A stretch of 64,000 bases of DNA, from positions 1,488,001 to 1,552,000 of the forward strand of contig NZ_CP110005.1 in the NCBI RefSeq assembly GCF_025947225.1, written 5' to 3'. The stretch comes from Flavobacterium sp. N2270 (GTDB lineage: Bacteria; Bacteroidota; Bacteroidia; Flavobacteriales; Flavobacteriaceae). Shown here one piece after another: positions 7,538 to 15,480 of this stretch. The notes beneath the pieces were generated by a model, which had not been told where the DNA came from, searched no databases, and saw only the letters and a program-made list of their open reading frames with translations. The translations under genes and the position numbers were made by a program. Each line of letters begins with the position of its first letter. Within the stretch, counting starts at the first letter, position 1.

Positions 7538-10234
7538 ATGAACGAAGACGAAGAAAACATAAACCCTGAAGAGCAAGACGATAATTCAATTGAATCAAAT
7601 TCAAATGAAGGTTTTGATGATATAAAAACATCAGGACATCATTTTTACGAGAATAACGAAAACCCAGAAGATACCATTACAAAAGTAACCGGTATGTACA
7701 AAGAATGGTTTTTGGATTATGCTTCTTATGTAATCCTAGAAAGAGCAGTTCCGGCAATTGAAGATGGTTTTAAACCGGTTCAACGTCGTATTATGCATTC
7801 CATGAAAGAGTTAGACGATGGTCGTTACAACAAAGTAGCAAATATCGTAGGTCACACTATGCAGTATCATCCTCATGGTGATGCGAGTATTGGTGATGCA
7901 ATGGTGCAAATAGGTCAAAAAGACTTATTGATTGATATGCAAGGTAACTGGGGAAATATCCTTACGGGAGATTCTGCTGCTGCTTCTCGTTATATTGAAG
8001 CACGTATTTCTAAGTTAGGTCACGATATTTTATATTCTCCTAAAATTACCGAATGGGGAACTTCATACGATGGTCGTCGTGCAGAACCTATTAATTTACC
8101 AGTTAAATTTCCATTGCTTTTAGCACAAGGAGCGGAAGGTATTGCAGTAGGTTTGTCTACCAAAGTACTGCCACACAATTTCAACGAACTTATAGACAGT
8201 TCTATAAAAATATTAAAAGGAAAGCCTTTTACTTTATATCCTGATTTTCCAACGGCTGGTATTGCAGATGTTTCGAACTATAACGATGGTTTACGAGGCG
8301 GACGTGTGCGTGTTCGTGCTAAAATAAGTCAGTTAGACAAATCGACTTTAGTCATAACTCAAATTCCGTTTTCTACCAATACATCAACTTTGATTGATAG
8401 TATTTTGAAAGCAAATGATAAAGGAAAAATTAAAGTCAAAAAAATTGAAGACAATACAGCTGCAGAGGTTGAAATTTTAATTCATTTGCCTTCTGGTGTT
8501 TCGCCAGATAAAACAATTGATGCATTATATGCTTTTACGGCTTGTGAAACTTCGGTTGCGCCTTTAGGTTGTGTGATTGAAAACAACAAACCGTTGTTTA
8601 TTGGGGTTTCTGATATGTTGAAAATTTCGACCAATAGAACGGTTGATTTACTAAAACGCGAATTAGAAATTCAGTTAGACGAATTAGAAAACAAATGGCA
8701 TTTCTCTACTTTAGAAAAGATTTTTATTAGAGAAGAAATGTACATCGACTTCAAATTATATTCAGATAGAGAAAGTCTTTATGAATATTTATACAAGAAA
8801 TTTGAACCGTTTAGAAAGTCATTAGTTCGTGATATTCATGATGATGATTTACAAAAACTGACGCAAATACCAATGATTCGTATTACGCGTTTCGATTCTG
8901 ATAAAGCAGACGACGCTATTGCGAAGTTGGAAGCTGAAATGGAACGAATTAAACACGATTTAGCACATATTATTGATTTCGCTATTGCCTTTTTTACCAC
9001 TTTAAAAGAAAAGTACGGAAAAGGAAGAGAGCGCCAAACCGAATTGAGAAGTTTTGATACGATTGAAGCTACAAAAGTAGCGTTGCGTAATACAAAACTG
9101 TATATGAATAGGGAAGAAGGTTTCATAGGTACCGGATTGAAAAAAGATGAATACGTTGCCGATTGTTCAGATATTGATGACGTAATTGTTTTCCTTCGTG
9201 ATGGGCGAATGGTTATTACTAAAGTTGACGATAAGAAATTCATTGGTAAAGACATTATTCACGTTGCAATTTTCGATAAAAACGATAAACGTACCATTTA
9301 TAATGTTATTTATCGCGATGGAAAATCGGGTGCTTCGTTTGTAAAACGTTTCAATGTTTCGAGTATTACGCGTGATAAAGAATATCATTTAACACAAGAG
9401 AAACCTAGTTCACAAATTTTATATTTCTCTTCTAATCCAAATGGAGAAGCTGAGGTAGTTACCATTTTATTACGACAAGTAGGAAGCGTGAAGAAGTTGA
9501 AATGGGATATGGATTTTTCTGAAATTTTAATTAAAGGTAGAAGTTCAAAAGGAAATACAGTTTCTAAATATCCAATTAAGAAAATTGATTTAAAAGAAAA
9601 AGGAATTTCAACATTGAGACCACGAAAAATTTGGTTTGATGATACCGTTCAACGTTTGAATACTGACGGTAGAGGTGAATTGTTGGGCGAGTTTAAACCA
9701 AATGATAGATTGTTGATTATAAATCAATCTGGGAAGTTGAAAACTATAATTCCTGAGCTTACAACGCATTTCGATGAAGATATGATTGTTTTGGAAAAAT
9801 GGAAACCTAGTAAGCCAATTTCTGCTATTTATTTTGACGGAGAAAAAGAACGTTATTACGTGAAGCGTTTCTTGGTTGAAAATGAAAACAAAGAAGAAAT
9901 TTTTATATCAGAACATGAAAAATCGCAATTAGAAATTGTTTCTACAGATTGGTTACCAATGGCTGAGGTTGTTTTTGCTAAAGTAAAAGGAGAGCAAAAA
10001 GAAACTATTCAAGTAAATTTGGAAGATTTTATAGCTGTAAAAGGAATAAAAGCATTGGGTAACCAATTAACTACTGATAAAGTAAAACAAATAAATTTAT
10101 TAGAGCCTTTACCGTTTGAAGAACCAAAAGAGCTAGAACCAGAAAAAATGGAAGTTACGGATGAAGAATCAGTCTCAGATGATATAAAAACGGACTTAGA
10201 AGATGATGGTCAAATAGGTTTGAGTTTTGAGTAA
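7538..10234 (+). CDS. parC: DNA topoisomerase IV subunit A
   Basis: This 898-residue protein is the DNA-cleaving subunit partnering ParE. The catalytic tyrosine is Tyr152 in AASRYIEAR, and the breakage-reunion domain covers about residues 48-500. The C-terminal half holds the degenerate beta-pinwheel repeats. An acidic tail (many Glu and Asp after about residue 865) and an acidic N-terminal extension of about 45 residues precede the conserved core. The quinolone-site motif reads HPHGDASIGD (111-120), with Ala116 where E. coli GyrA has Ser83. The gene ends at a strong bidirectional terminator (10240-10268). Confidence 0.95.
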   Translation: MNEDEENINPEEQDDNSIESNSNEGFDDIKTSGHHFYENNENPEDTITKVTGMYKEWFLDYASYVILERAVPAIEDGFKPVQRRIMHSMKELDDGRYNKVANIVGHTMQYHPHGDASIGDAMVQIGQKDLLIDMQGNWGNILTGDSAAASRYIEARISKLGHDILYSPKITEWGTSYDGRRAEPINLPVKFPLLLAQGAEGIAVGLSTKVLPHNFNELIDSSIKILKGKPFTLYPDFPTAGIADVSNYNDGLRGGRVRVRAKISQLDKSTLVITQIPFSTNTSTLIDSILKANDKGKIKVKKIEDNTAAEVEILIHLPSGVSPDKTIDALYAFTACETSVAPLGCVIENNKPLFIGVSDMLKISTNRTVDLLKRELEIQLDELENKWHFSTLEKIFIREEMYIDFKLYSDRESLYEYLYKKFEPFRKSLVRDIHDDDLQKLTQIPMIRITRFDSDKADDAIAKLEAEMERIKHDLAHIIDFAIAFFTTLKEKYGKGRERQTELRSFDTIEATKVALRNTKLYMNREEGFIGTGLKKDEYVADCSDIDDVIVFLRDGRMVITKVDDKKFIGKDIIHVAIFDKNDKRTIYNVIYRDGKSGASFVKRFNVSSITRDKEYHLTQEKPSSQILYFSSNPNGEAEVVTILLRQVGSVKKLKWDMDFSEILIKGRSSKGNTVSKYPIKKIDLKEKGISTLRPRKIWFDDTVQRLNTDGRGELLGEFKPNDRLLIINQSGKLKTIIPELTTHFDEDMIVLEKWKPSKPISAIYFDGEKERYYVKRFLVENENKEEIFISEHEKSQLEIVSTDWLPMAEVVFAKVKGEQKETIQVNLEDFIAVKGIKALGNQLTTDKVKQINLLEPLPFEEPKELEPEKMEVTDEESVSDDIKTDLEDDGQIGLSFE

Positions 10235-10237
10235 TAA

Positions 10238-10268
10238 AAAATCCCAATCATTAGATTGGGATTTTTTT
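10238..10268. terminator. Bidirectional terminator between parC and terC
   Basis: ATCCCAAT (10241-10248), a six-base loop and ATTGGGAT (10255-10262) are flanked by an A run on the left and seven T on the right. It serves both convergent genes. Confidence 0.85.
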
Positions 10269-10284
10269 ATGTATTATATTTTAT

Positions 10285-11058
10285 TTATTTTTTTCTTCTC
10301 ATTTTCATGTTTAAAAATTCTACAGCAAGTGAAAATGCAATAGCAAAGTACAAATAGCCTTTTGGAACAGCTCCTACATGTTGCCCGGCAAGTTGAGAAT
10401 TAGATAAGTGCATACTTTCAGTAATTAACATAAATCCAATTAAGATTAAGAAAGCCAATCCTAAAATTTGAATAGAAGGGTTTGCATTTACGAATTTTCC
10501 AACTGGAACTGCAAATAACATCATAATTCCTACAGAGATTACAACAGCTGTAATCATAATAATTAATGCGCCTTCAATACCATTTGTCATACCAACAGCA
10601 GTTAATATACTATCTACAGAAAATATTATGTCAATCATTAGTATTTGAAATAATACATTTCCAAAAGAAGCTGAAGTGCTTCTTGTTTCCATTTCTTTTT
10701 CTTCCTCATCAGGATGATCTACTTTTTCATGAATTTCTTTAGTGCTCTTATAAATTAAGAATAATCCACCTACTAAAAGGATTATAGCTTGTCCGGTAAA
10801 GTCAGCACTAAAAAATCCCCAATCAACAGAGAAAAAAGGTTCTTTCATGGCAATTAATAAAGTAACACCAAATAATAATGCAATACGCATAAACATGGCT
10901 AAGAATAAACCTATTTGTGTTGCTTTTTTTCTTTTTTCTTCAGGTAATTTACCCGTTACAATTGAAATAAATATGATATTATCAATACCTAAAACAATTT
11001 CTAAAAAAGTTAATGTTAAAAGTGCAATCCAAGCATTTGGGTCTAAGAAAATTTCCAT
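10285..11058 (-). CDS. TerC family integral membrane protein
   Basis: This 257-residue protein has about seven transmembrane helices. The two family signatures are LEIVLGIDNIIFIS near residues 19-32 and DIIFSVDSILTAVG near 144-157, whose acidic residues within the membrane are implicated in metal handling. An acidic loop (DHPDEEEKEME, about 117-127) lies on one face. TerC relatives are linked to tellurite resistance and manganese export, the latter often loading secreted enzymes. The metal cannot be decided here. The gene is separated from the upstream lipoprotein gene by the heptamer array. Confidence 0.92.
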   Translation of the reverse strand: MEIFLDPNAWIALLTLTFLEIVLGIDNIIFISIVTGKLPEEKRKKATQIGLFLAMFMRIALLFGVTLLIAMKEPFFSVDWGFFSADFTGQAIILLVGGLFLIYKSTKEIHEKVDHPDEEEKEMETRSTSASFGNVLFQILMIDIIFSVDSILTAVGMTNGIEGALIIMITAVVISVGIMMLFAVPVGKFVNANPSIQILGLAFLILIGFMLITESMHLSNSQLAGQHVGAVPKGYLYFAIAFSLAVEFLNMKMRRKK

Positions 11059-11096
11059 TTTTTAAATTAGGTTATTTGTTTGATTTTTTTATTTTA

Positions 11097-11191
11097 CAAT
11101 TATCAATTATCAATTATCAATTATCAATTATCAATTATCAATTATCAATTATCAATTATCAATTATCAATTATCAATTATCAATTATCAAT
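11097..11191. repeat. Heptanucleotide tandem array (CAATTAT), 13 copies
   Basis: Thirteen perfect copies of CAATTAT run from 11097 to 11187, plus four bases of a fourteenth. The array fills most of the gap between the lipoprotein stop codon (11195-11197) and the terC start (11058), and it is upstream of terC on the minus strand. No unit varies. Confidence 0.97.
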
Positions 11192-11194
11192 ATA

Positions 11195-11584
11195 TCAAAG
11201 TTTTGTTACAGTTCCTTTTTGTTTATTAGTATCTCCTACATAATTATACTCAAAAACATAAGTGTTTTCTTTTGTTGTTAAGATTTTCATTGAAACTGCT
11301 TTACGTTCGGCCATATTTTTTGGGTTGCTATTTTTCATAACATACTCACAATCATTAATCCATCTAATTTCAAATGTGTCAATTGTTCCGTCATATGTTT
11401 CAATTTGAATAGAATCATTACGCTCAAAAGTTGAAGTATGTTTTACTCCATCAATTGTAATTTCTGATTCAAATTTACCTGTTTTGAAGTCTTTACAATT
11501 TCGCTCTTGTTGGTAACAAGAAGTCATTAATAAAAGGGTAATTAATACTAAGGAATTCGTTAAGGTTTTTTTTATGAAGAACAT
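11195..11584 (-). CDS. Small lipoprotein of unknown function
   Basis: This 129-residue protein has a lipoprotein signal ending in the lipobox MTSC (Cys23). The mature part is rich in beta-prone residues and has the conserved-looking stretches CKDFKTGKFE, RWINDCEY and FEYNYVGDTNKQKGTV. Two further Cys (about 30 and 78) could pair. From memory, similar small flavobacterial lipoproteins are sometimes labelled as topoisomerase IV, presumably because they sit near parC. Nothing in this sequence supports that label. It is the last gene of a leftward run, and its stop codon is 3 bases from the heptamer array. Confidence 0.82.
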   Translation of the reverse strand: MFFIKKTLTNSLVLITLLLMTSCYQQERNCKDFKTGKFESEITIDGVKHTSTFERNDSIQIETYDGTIDTFEIRWINDCEYVMKNSNPKNMAERKAVSMKILTTKENTYVFEYNYVGDTNKQKGTVTKL

Positions 11585-11607
11585 AATTTGTTTTAAAATT
11601 GATCTTG

Positions 11608-12183
11608 TTATTGTAGTTTCTTTAATTCATCATCTGTAAAATGCTTGTTGGTTTTTTCTTTTGAAAATTTATCAGCATTGTACTCGTTTGATTTGTTTTT
11701 TGGAATTGATAAACTATTCCATTCCGTTTTTTTAAGCATTTTAGCGTAAAAAACAATTTGACCTATATGATAAGGATAATGAGCAAGCTGTCTATTTATA
11801 GCGTCTAAAGCGGTTTGCCCTTCGTTTCGAATGTAAATAATTTGTGATAGTTGCTCTGGTTTTAATTCGTTAATTGCGTTAAAAAAACAATCCCAACCTT
11901 TGTTCCAATTATTCAAAAGTTCTTCTTTAGTCATGGTAGGGTTTTCAAACTCAGCATCGCGAGTGCGCCATTCTTTTTCTCCATCAGAAGTAAGAAAATC
12001 TGTCCAGCGAGATAACATATTTCCTACCATATGATTCATAATAGTAGCAATAGAATTTGTGTCTTCATTTACTGAAATGAATAATTGTTCTGCTTCTAAT
12101 TGCTCAATGGCTTTTTCAGCTACTGTTTTGTAATACAGCATTTGCTTTTTTACACTAACTAAATAAATATTACTTGTTTCCAT
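11608..12183 (-). CDS. DUF1572 (DinB-like) family protein
   Basis: This 191-residue all-helical protein is of the DinB/YfiT-like fold. Histidines typical of the metal site are visible in IMNHMVGN (about residue 50) and in QLAHYPYHIGQI (about 133-144). DinB-like proteins often act as metal-dependent thiol transferases, but the DUF1572 branch is uncharacterised. I use the ATG at 12183 rather than the TTG directly before it. The start overlaps the end of the upstream membrane-protein gene by 14 bases, suggesting translational coupling. Confidence 0.85.
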   Translation of the reverse strand: METSNIYLVSVKKQMLYYKTVAEKAIEQLEAEQLFISVNEDTNSIATIMNHMVGNMLSRWTDFLTSDGEKEWRTRDAEFENPTMTKEELLNNWNKGWDCFFNAINELKPEQLSQIIYIRNEGQTALDAINRQLAHYPYHIGQIVFYAKMLKKTEWNSLSIPKNKSNEYNADKFSKEKTNKHFTDDELKKLQ

Positions 12184-12397
12184 CAAACAAACTTTTCATG
12201 ATTAAATTGATTCCTTTAAACATGCAAAAAATAGCCGCAGCACAAAGAAAAATACCTAACCCTAAAATAAAAGGATATAAAGGGTTTTCTTTATTTTTAA
12301 AGGAACTATTAATTACTACTGGTCCCATAAACAAAAGAGGTAAAGCTCCTGATAAAAACTGAATTCCTTTAAGTAATATTTTTTTATTTGTTGGCAT
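12170..12397 (-). CDS. Small two-helix membrane protein (DUF6095-like)
   Basis: This 75-residue protein has two hydrophobic segments (about residues 12-30 and 41-63) and short charged ends. It resembles the flavobacterial DUF6095 family from memory. Its ATG overlaps the TAA of the preceding gene as TAATG, and its own end overlaps the DUF1572 start. The three genes are therefore tightly coupled. Function is unknown. Confidence 0.75.
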   Translation of the reverse strand: MPTNKKILLKGIQFLSGALPLLFMGPVVINSSFKNKENPLYPFILGLGIFLCAAAIFCMFKGINLIMKSLFDGNK

Positions 12398-12861
12398 TAA
12401 AAAGTAATATTTAACCCTATTCCGTTTTGATTGGTGATAAAGTTCATGTTGAAATTATAACCTAATGTTTTTGCTTTAGGCTCTAATCCGTTATTGTACA
12501 TTTCAATACTTTCTGTTCTCATTTTATTTTTACCAGACATAATTGGAATTGAAACTGCAACAAGCCCAATACCAGTATAGGTTAAAACAGATGGATAAGT
12601 TTCATCAGAAACTGCACCTTTAACTGCGTCTGCAACACATAAAGCAATACCACTACCTATTAAAACGCCACCCCAAGTTTCTTTTCTTTTTGCTTTGTTA
12701 AATAAGTTTAGCGCAGCTGGATTTGCAGCTAAAACAGTTTTTATTTCATGTTTGTAAACGTGAATTCCGTCTACATAGTATTTTTTGTTTTCAGTTGATA
12801 TTTCTTGTGAAAAAAGTAAACTTGTAAATAATAATCCAAAAGTTAAAATTAATGCTTTCAT
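12397..12861 (-). CDS. Secreted protein of unknown function
   Basis: This 154-residue protein has a cleavable signal peptide (about residues 1-18, cleavage before QEIS). Two hydrophobic stretches around 63-82 and 90-108 could be glycine-rich membrane hairpins. The C-terminal end GIGLNITF has the alternating pattern and terminal Phe of outer-membrane proteins. I do not recognise the family. It is the first of three coupled genes (12397, 12170, 11608) that follow murQ by 20 bases on the same strand. Confidence 0.75.
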   Translation of the reverse strand: MKALILTFGLLFTSLLFSQEISTENKKYYVDGIHVYKHEIKTVLAANPAALNLFNKAKRKETWGGVLIGSGIALCVADAVKGAVSDETYPSVLTYTGIGLVAVSIPIMSGKNKMRTESIEMYNNGLEPKAKTLGYNFNMNFITNQNGIGLNITF

Positions 12862-12881
12862 AGTTTAATAGTTTTGTGGTT

Positions 12882-13694
12882 TTATGTTTTATAATTTAAT
12901 ATTGCATTTCTAACGCTTCCGTATTTTTTTAATAATATTCCTCCCATTTCATAGGTAACCGGAATTTCTTCCATAATCATTTTAATTCCTCGGTCAACTA
13001 ATTTGTCGTTGCTCAATTGCATGTCGACCATTTTATTGCCTTTTACTTTACCTAGTTGAATCATGGTTGCTGTTGAAAGCATATTAAGTACAAGTTTTTG
13101 TGCTGTTCCTGCTTTCATTCGGCTACTACCAGTTACAAATTCTGGACCCACAACAACTTCAATTGGAAATTGAGCGACTTTAGCTAACGGACTTCCTTCA
13201 TTGCAAGTAATACAACCAGTAATAATATTGTTTTCGTTGCATTTTTTTAATCCACCTATAACATAAGGAGTTGTTCCTGATGCAGCAATACCTACAACAA
13301 CATCTTTATTTGTAATTAAACATGATTCTAAATCAATCCAAGCTTGTTCAGTATTGTCTTCTGCATTTTCAACTGCTCTACGAATAGCTTCGTCACCGCC
13401 AGCAATTAAACCAATTACCGTGTCAAAAGCAACACCAAACGTAGGTGGACATTCTGAAGCATCAACAACACCAAGCCTTCCCGATGTTCCAGCGCCTATA
13501 TAAAATAGTCTACCTCCTTGTTTCATTTTAGTTACAATTTGAGTAACCAATTTTTCTATTTGTGGTAAGGCTTTTTCAACTGCAAAAGGAACCGTTTTAT
13601 CTTCCTTATTAATGTTTTGTAACAACTCATTGACCGACATTTTTTCTAAATGTTGGTAATTGGAAGCTTGTTCGGTTGTCTTGGTAAAATCCAT
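12882..13694 (-). CDS. murQ: N-acetylmuramic acid 6-phosphate etherase
   Basis: This 270-residue SIS-domain enzyme cleaves the lactyl ether of MurNAc-6-phosphate to give GlcNAc-6-phosphate and D-lactate during peptidoglycan recycling. The sugar-phosphate-binding SIS motifs are FYIGAGTSGRLGVVDASE (about residues 64-81) and VGIAASGTTPYV. GSSRMKAGTAQK carries the family signature. I start at the ATG at 13694 (MDFTKTTEQ); the alternative 18 bases upstream is a TTG. It heads a leftward run, but no recycling gene such as anmK or an amiD-type gene is adjacent. Confidence 0.93.
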   Translation of the reverse strand: MDFTKTTEQASNYQHLEKMSVNELLQNINKEDKTVPFAVEKALPQIEKLVTQIVTKMKQGGRLFYIGAGTSGRLGVVDASECPPTFGVAFDTVIGLIAGGDEAIRRAVENAEDNTEQAWIDLESCLITNKDVVVGIAASGTTPYVIGGLKKCNENNIITGCITCNEGSPLAKVAQFPIEVVVGPEFVTGSSRMKAGTAQKLVLNMLSTATMIQLGKVKGNKMVDMQLSNDKLVDRGIKMIMEEIPVTYEMGGILLKKYGSVRNAILNYKT

Positions 13695-13784
13695 TTTAGT
13701 ATTGAGTAACAAAGTAGCTAAGTTACAAAGTTTTTTGATTTAAGTAATGATGATTTATCAATTTTGATTTAATAATACTTTCTT

Positions 13785-13857
13785 TTGCGTTAGGGATAGA
13801 GGCAAGCACCGTGTGCAGCCGAAAGCCCGACCGAAATGAAATGGAGGAAACGCCCAA
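13785..13857. repeat. GC-rich intergenic cassette with terminal inverted repeat
   Basis: About 40 of the 69 bases from 13787 to 13855 are G or C, far above the surroundings. GCGTT (13787-13791) is repeated inverted as AACGC (13849-13853), and GCAC/GTGC (13806-13816) makes an internal mini-hairpin. The ends (GCGTTAGGGATAG and AAACGCCCAAG) resemble those of a cassette that I recall as common between genes in Flavobacterium. It lies between murQ and the ZIP gene. Confidence 0.55.
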
Positions 13858-13862
13858 GAAAT

Positions 13863-14573
13863 CTATATAAAATAAGCCATTACAATTCCTAAAACTATAA
13901 CTGTAAGTTTGGCTAAATTGAATTTATGACCTTCACTACTTTCAAAAATTATAGTTGATGAAATGTGGAATAAAATACCAATAACGATTCCTGAAATTTG
14001 TGCATAATATTCTTTTAAAAAGGGTAAACTTTCAGATAAAATAGTTCCTAATGGTGTCATGAATGCAAAAACAATCATAAAAAAGAAAATGGCTTTTTTG
14101 TTTAGCATTGCATTACTAAAGAACGTTGTTAAAATAATTGCAATAGGGAAGTGGTGTATTGCAATTCCATAAGCTAAATGATTATGATTGCTAATTGGCA
14201 TTCCTTCTAAAAGTGCGTGTAAACACAAGCTGAAAAACAATAACCACGGAATAGTTTCCATTTTATCATGGCCGTGAACGTGTCCGTGTTCAGCTCCTTT
14301 TGAGAAATATTCTAAAATGATTTGGAACACAATTCCAATCATAATATAAATGCCTATTGCACTTGAATGATGATGATGGTGCTCAGCCTCATGGTGTAAG
14401 TCGGCCTCATATACTTCAGGTAATAAATGCATTACTGTAAGAGACAATAAAAAAGCACCACTGAAGGCTAATAGTAATTTTAAATTCTTTTTGCTTTTTG
14501 GACGAAAGAAAATTGCAATAACGTAACCTAAAATTACGGATAATAAAGGAAGTATATATATTGAATTGATCAT
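13863..14573 (-). CDS. ZIP family metal transporter
   Basis: This 236-residue protein has about eight transmembrane helices. A His-rich cytoplasmic loop (LHHEAEHHHHHSS, about residues 58-70) and a second one (EHGHVHGHD) are typical of metal-gathering ZIP loops. HALLEGMPI (helix 4) and IHHFPIAIIL (helix 5) carry the metal-binding His and Glu of the transport path. Uptake of zinc or iron into the cytoplasm is the usual role. The ATG overlaps the upstream methyltransferase stop as TAATG, so the two genes form an operon. Confidence 0.92.
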   Translation of the reverse strand: MINSIYILPLLSVILGYVIAIFFRPKSKKNLKLLLAFSGAFLLSLTVMHLLPEVYEADLHHEAEHHHHHSSAIGIYIMIGIVFQIILEYFSKGAEHGHVHGHDKMETIPWLLFFSLCLHALLEGMPISNHNHLAYGIAIHHFPIAIILTTFFSNAMLNKKAIFFFMIVFAFMTPLGTILSESLPFLKEYYAQISGIVIGILFHISSTIIFESSEGHKFNLAKLTVIVLGIVMAYFI

Positions 14574-15337
14574 TATTTGAAAATCATTATTAAACGTTCT
14601 GATTGATTTTTGTAGAATGTTCTTAATTTATAATCGCCAAAAACATCTAAAAGAAAAATACCTGCTTCTTCCATCATGGCTTCAAAATCAGCCAATCGAA
14701 GCGCTTGAACTTTTTCGGTAAAGTGAAATTTTTCTCCTTTGTCTTCAAAATCTATTTCTTTAAATATATGATTGTCTTTTACATATCTTTTGATATGGAA
14801 ATCAATTCCTTCAACTGTTTTAATTTCTGATGGAACCAAATTGTCAATTACAAAATCCACATTCATAAAATCAATCACTGCAAAACCATATTCGGTAAGG
14901 CTTTCTTTGATTGAAATTAAGGTTTTAAGATTATCTGCATCGTTTTCAAAGTAACCAAAACTGGTAAAAAGATTAAAGATTGCATCGTATTTTTCTTCAA
15001 AAGAATCGCGCATATCGTGCACTTTAAAATGTAAAGTGTCATTTGCATCTTTTGAAGCTTCTTTGATGCTATTTTCAGATAAATCAGAACCAGTTACATC
15101 AAAACCGAGCGAATTTAAATAAATAGAATGTCGACCTTTACCACAAGCTAAATCTAATATTTTAGCTTCTTCAGGTAAATTTAAATAATGAGTAAGGTTG
15201 TCCATAAACTGTTGCGCCTCTTCATAATCTCTATCTTTATATAGAATATGGTAATAAGGTGTATCAAACCATGAAGCAAACCAACTATTTGATTGTTGAT
15301 TGTTAATTTCAGATTGTTGATTGTTGATTGTTGACAT
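14573..15337 (-). CDS. Class I SAM-dependent methyltransferase
   Basis: The protein has 254 residues from the ATG at 15337. The SAM-binding motif I is KILDLACGKGRH, followed by VTGSDLSENSI (motif II) and the FNLFTSFGYF region (motif IV). The substrate is unknown. A TTG 15 bases upstream would give 259 residues. The first 17 or so codons are largely an imperfect heptanucleotide array (15288-15336), and the conserved protein begins only at SWFASWFDTPYY. The gene is coupled to the ZIP transporter gene downstream. Confidence 0.88.
   Translation of the reverse strand: MSTINNQQSEINNQQSNSWFASWFDTPYYHILYKDRDYEEAQQFMDNLTHYLNLPEEAKILDLACGKGRHSIYLNSLGFDVTGSDLSENSIKEASKDANDTLHFKVHDMRDSFEEKYDAIFNLFTSFGYFENDADNLKTLISIKESLTEYGFAVIDFMNVDFVIDNLVPSEIKTVEGIDFHIKRYVKDNHIFKEIDFEDKGEKFHFTEKVQALRLADFEAMMEEAGIFLLDVFGDYKLRTFYKNQSERLIMIFK
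15288..15336. repeat. Imperfect heptanucleotide array inside the methyltransferase 5' end
   Basis: There are seven consecutive 7-bp units with consensus GTTGATT on the plus strand: perfect at 15295, 15316 and 15323, one mismatch at 15288 and 15302, and two or three mismatches at 15309 and 15330. It lies within the first codons of the gene starting at 15337. Confidence 0.85.
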
Positions 15338-15352
15338 TAAGTTACTCTTCAA

Positions 15353-15385
15353 ATTGATTTAAGTTGCAAATTTAGTGTATTTTTG
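15353..15385. promoter_or_regulatory. Overlapping divergent promoters of the two methyltransferase genes
   Basis: On the plus strand ATTG (15353-15356) is 21 bases before TATTTTTG (15378-15385), serving the THUMP gene. On the minus strand TAAATTTG (15367-15374) is a good -7 element for the leftward methyltransferase, with a weaker TTG-like element at 15397-15399. The two -7 boxes are 3 bases apart. Confidence 0.5.
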
Positions 15386-15480
15386 CACTTTAATTCCAAT
15401 TTTTAGGCTTTTAGATTTTGGTTTTAAGAACATTTTACACTTTTGCAATTGGTTTTTGCAATTGAAATTGAATTTTGAAG

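Noticed and set aside
8836-9388. Open frames on the minus strand inside parC
   Set aside because: They are antisense to parC, low in complexity (Ser- or Asn/Ile-rich), and have no conserved motif.
11097-11191. CRISPR array
   Set aside because: The unit is 7 bp with no spacers and no cas genes nearby. It is a simple tandem repeat.
11013-11243. Open frame running through the heptamer array, with a product repeating NYQLSII
   Set aside because: It overlaps terC and the lipoprotein gene, and its only pattern is the 21-base translation period of a 7-bp repeat.
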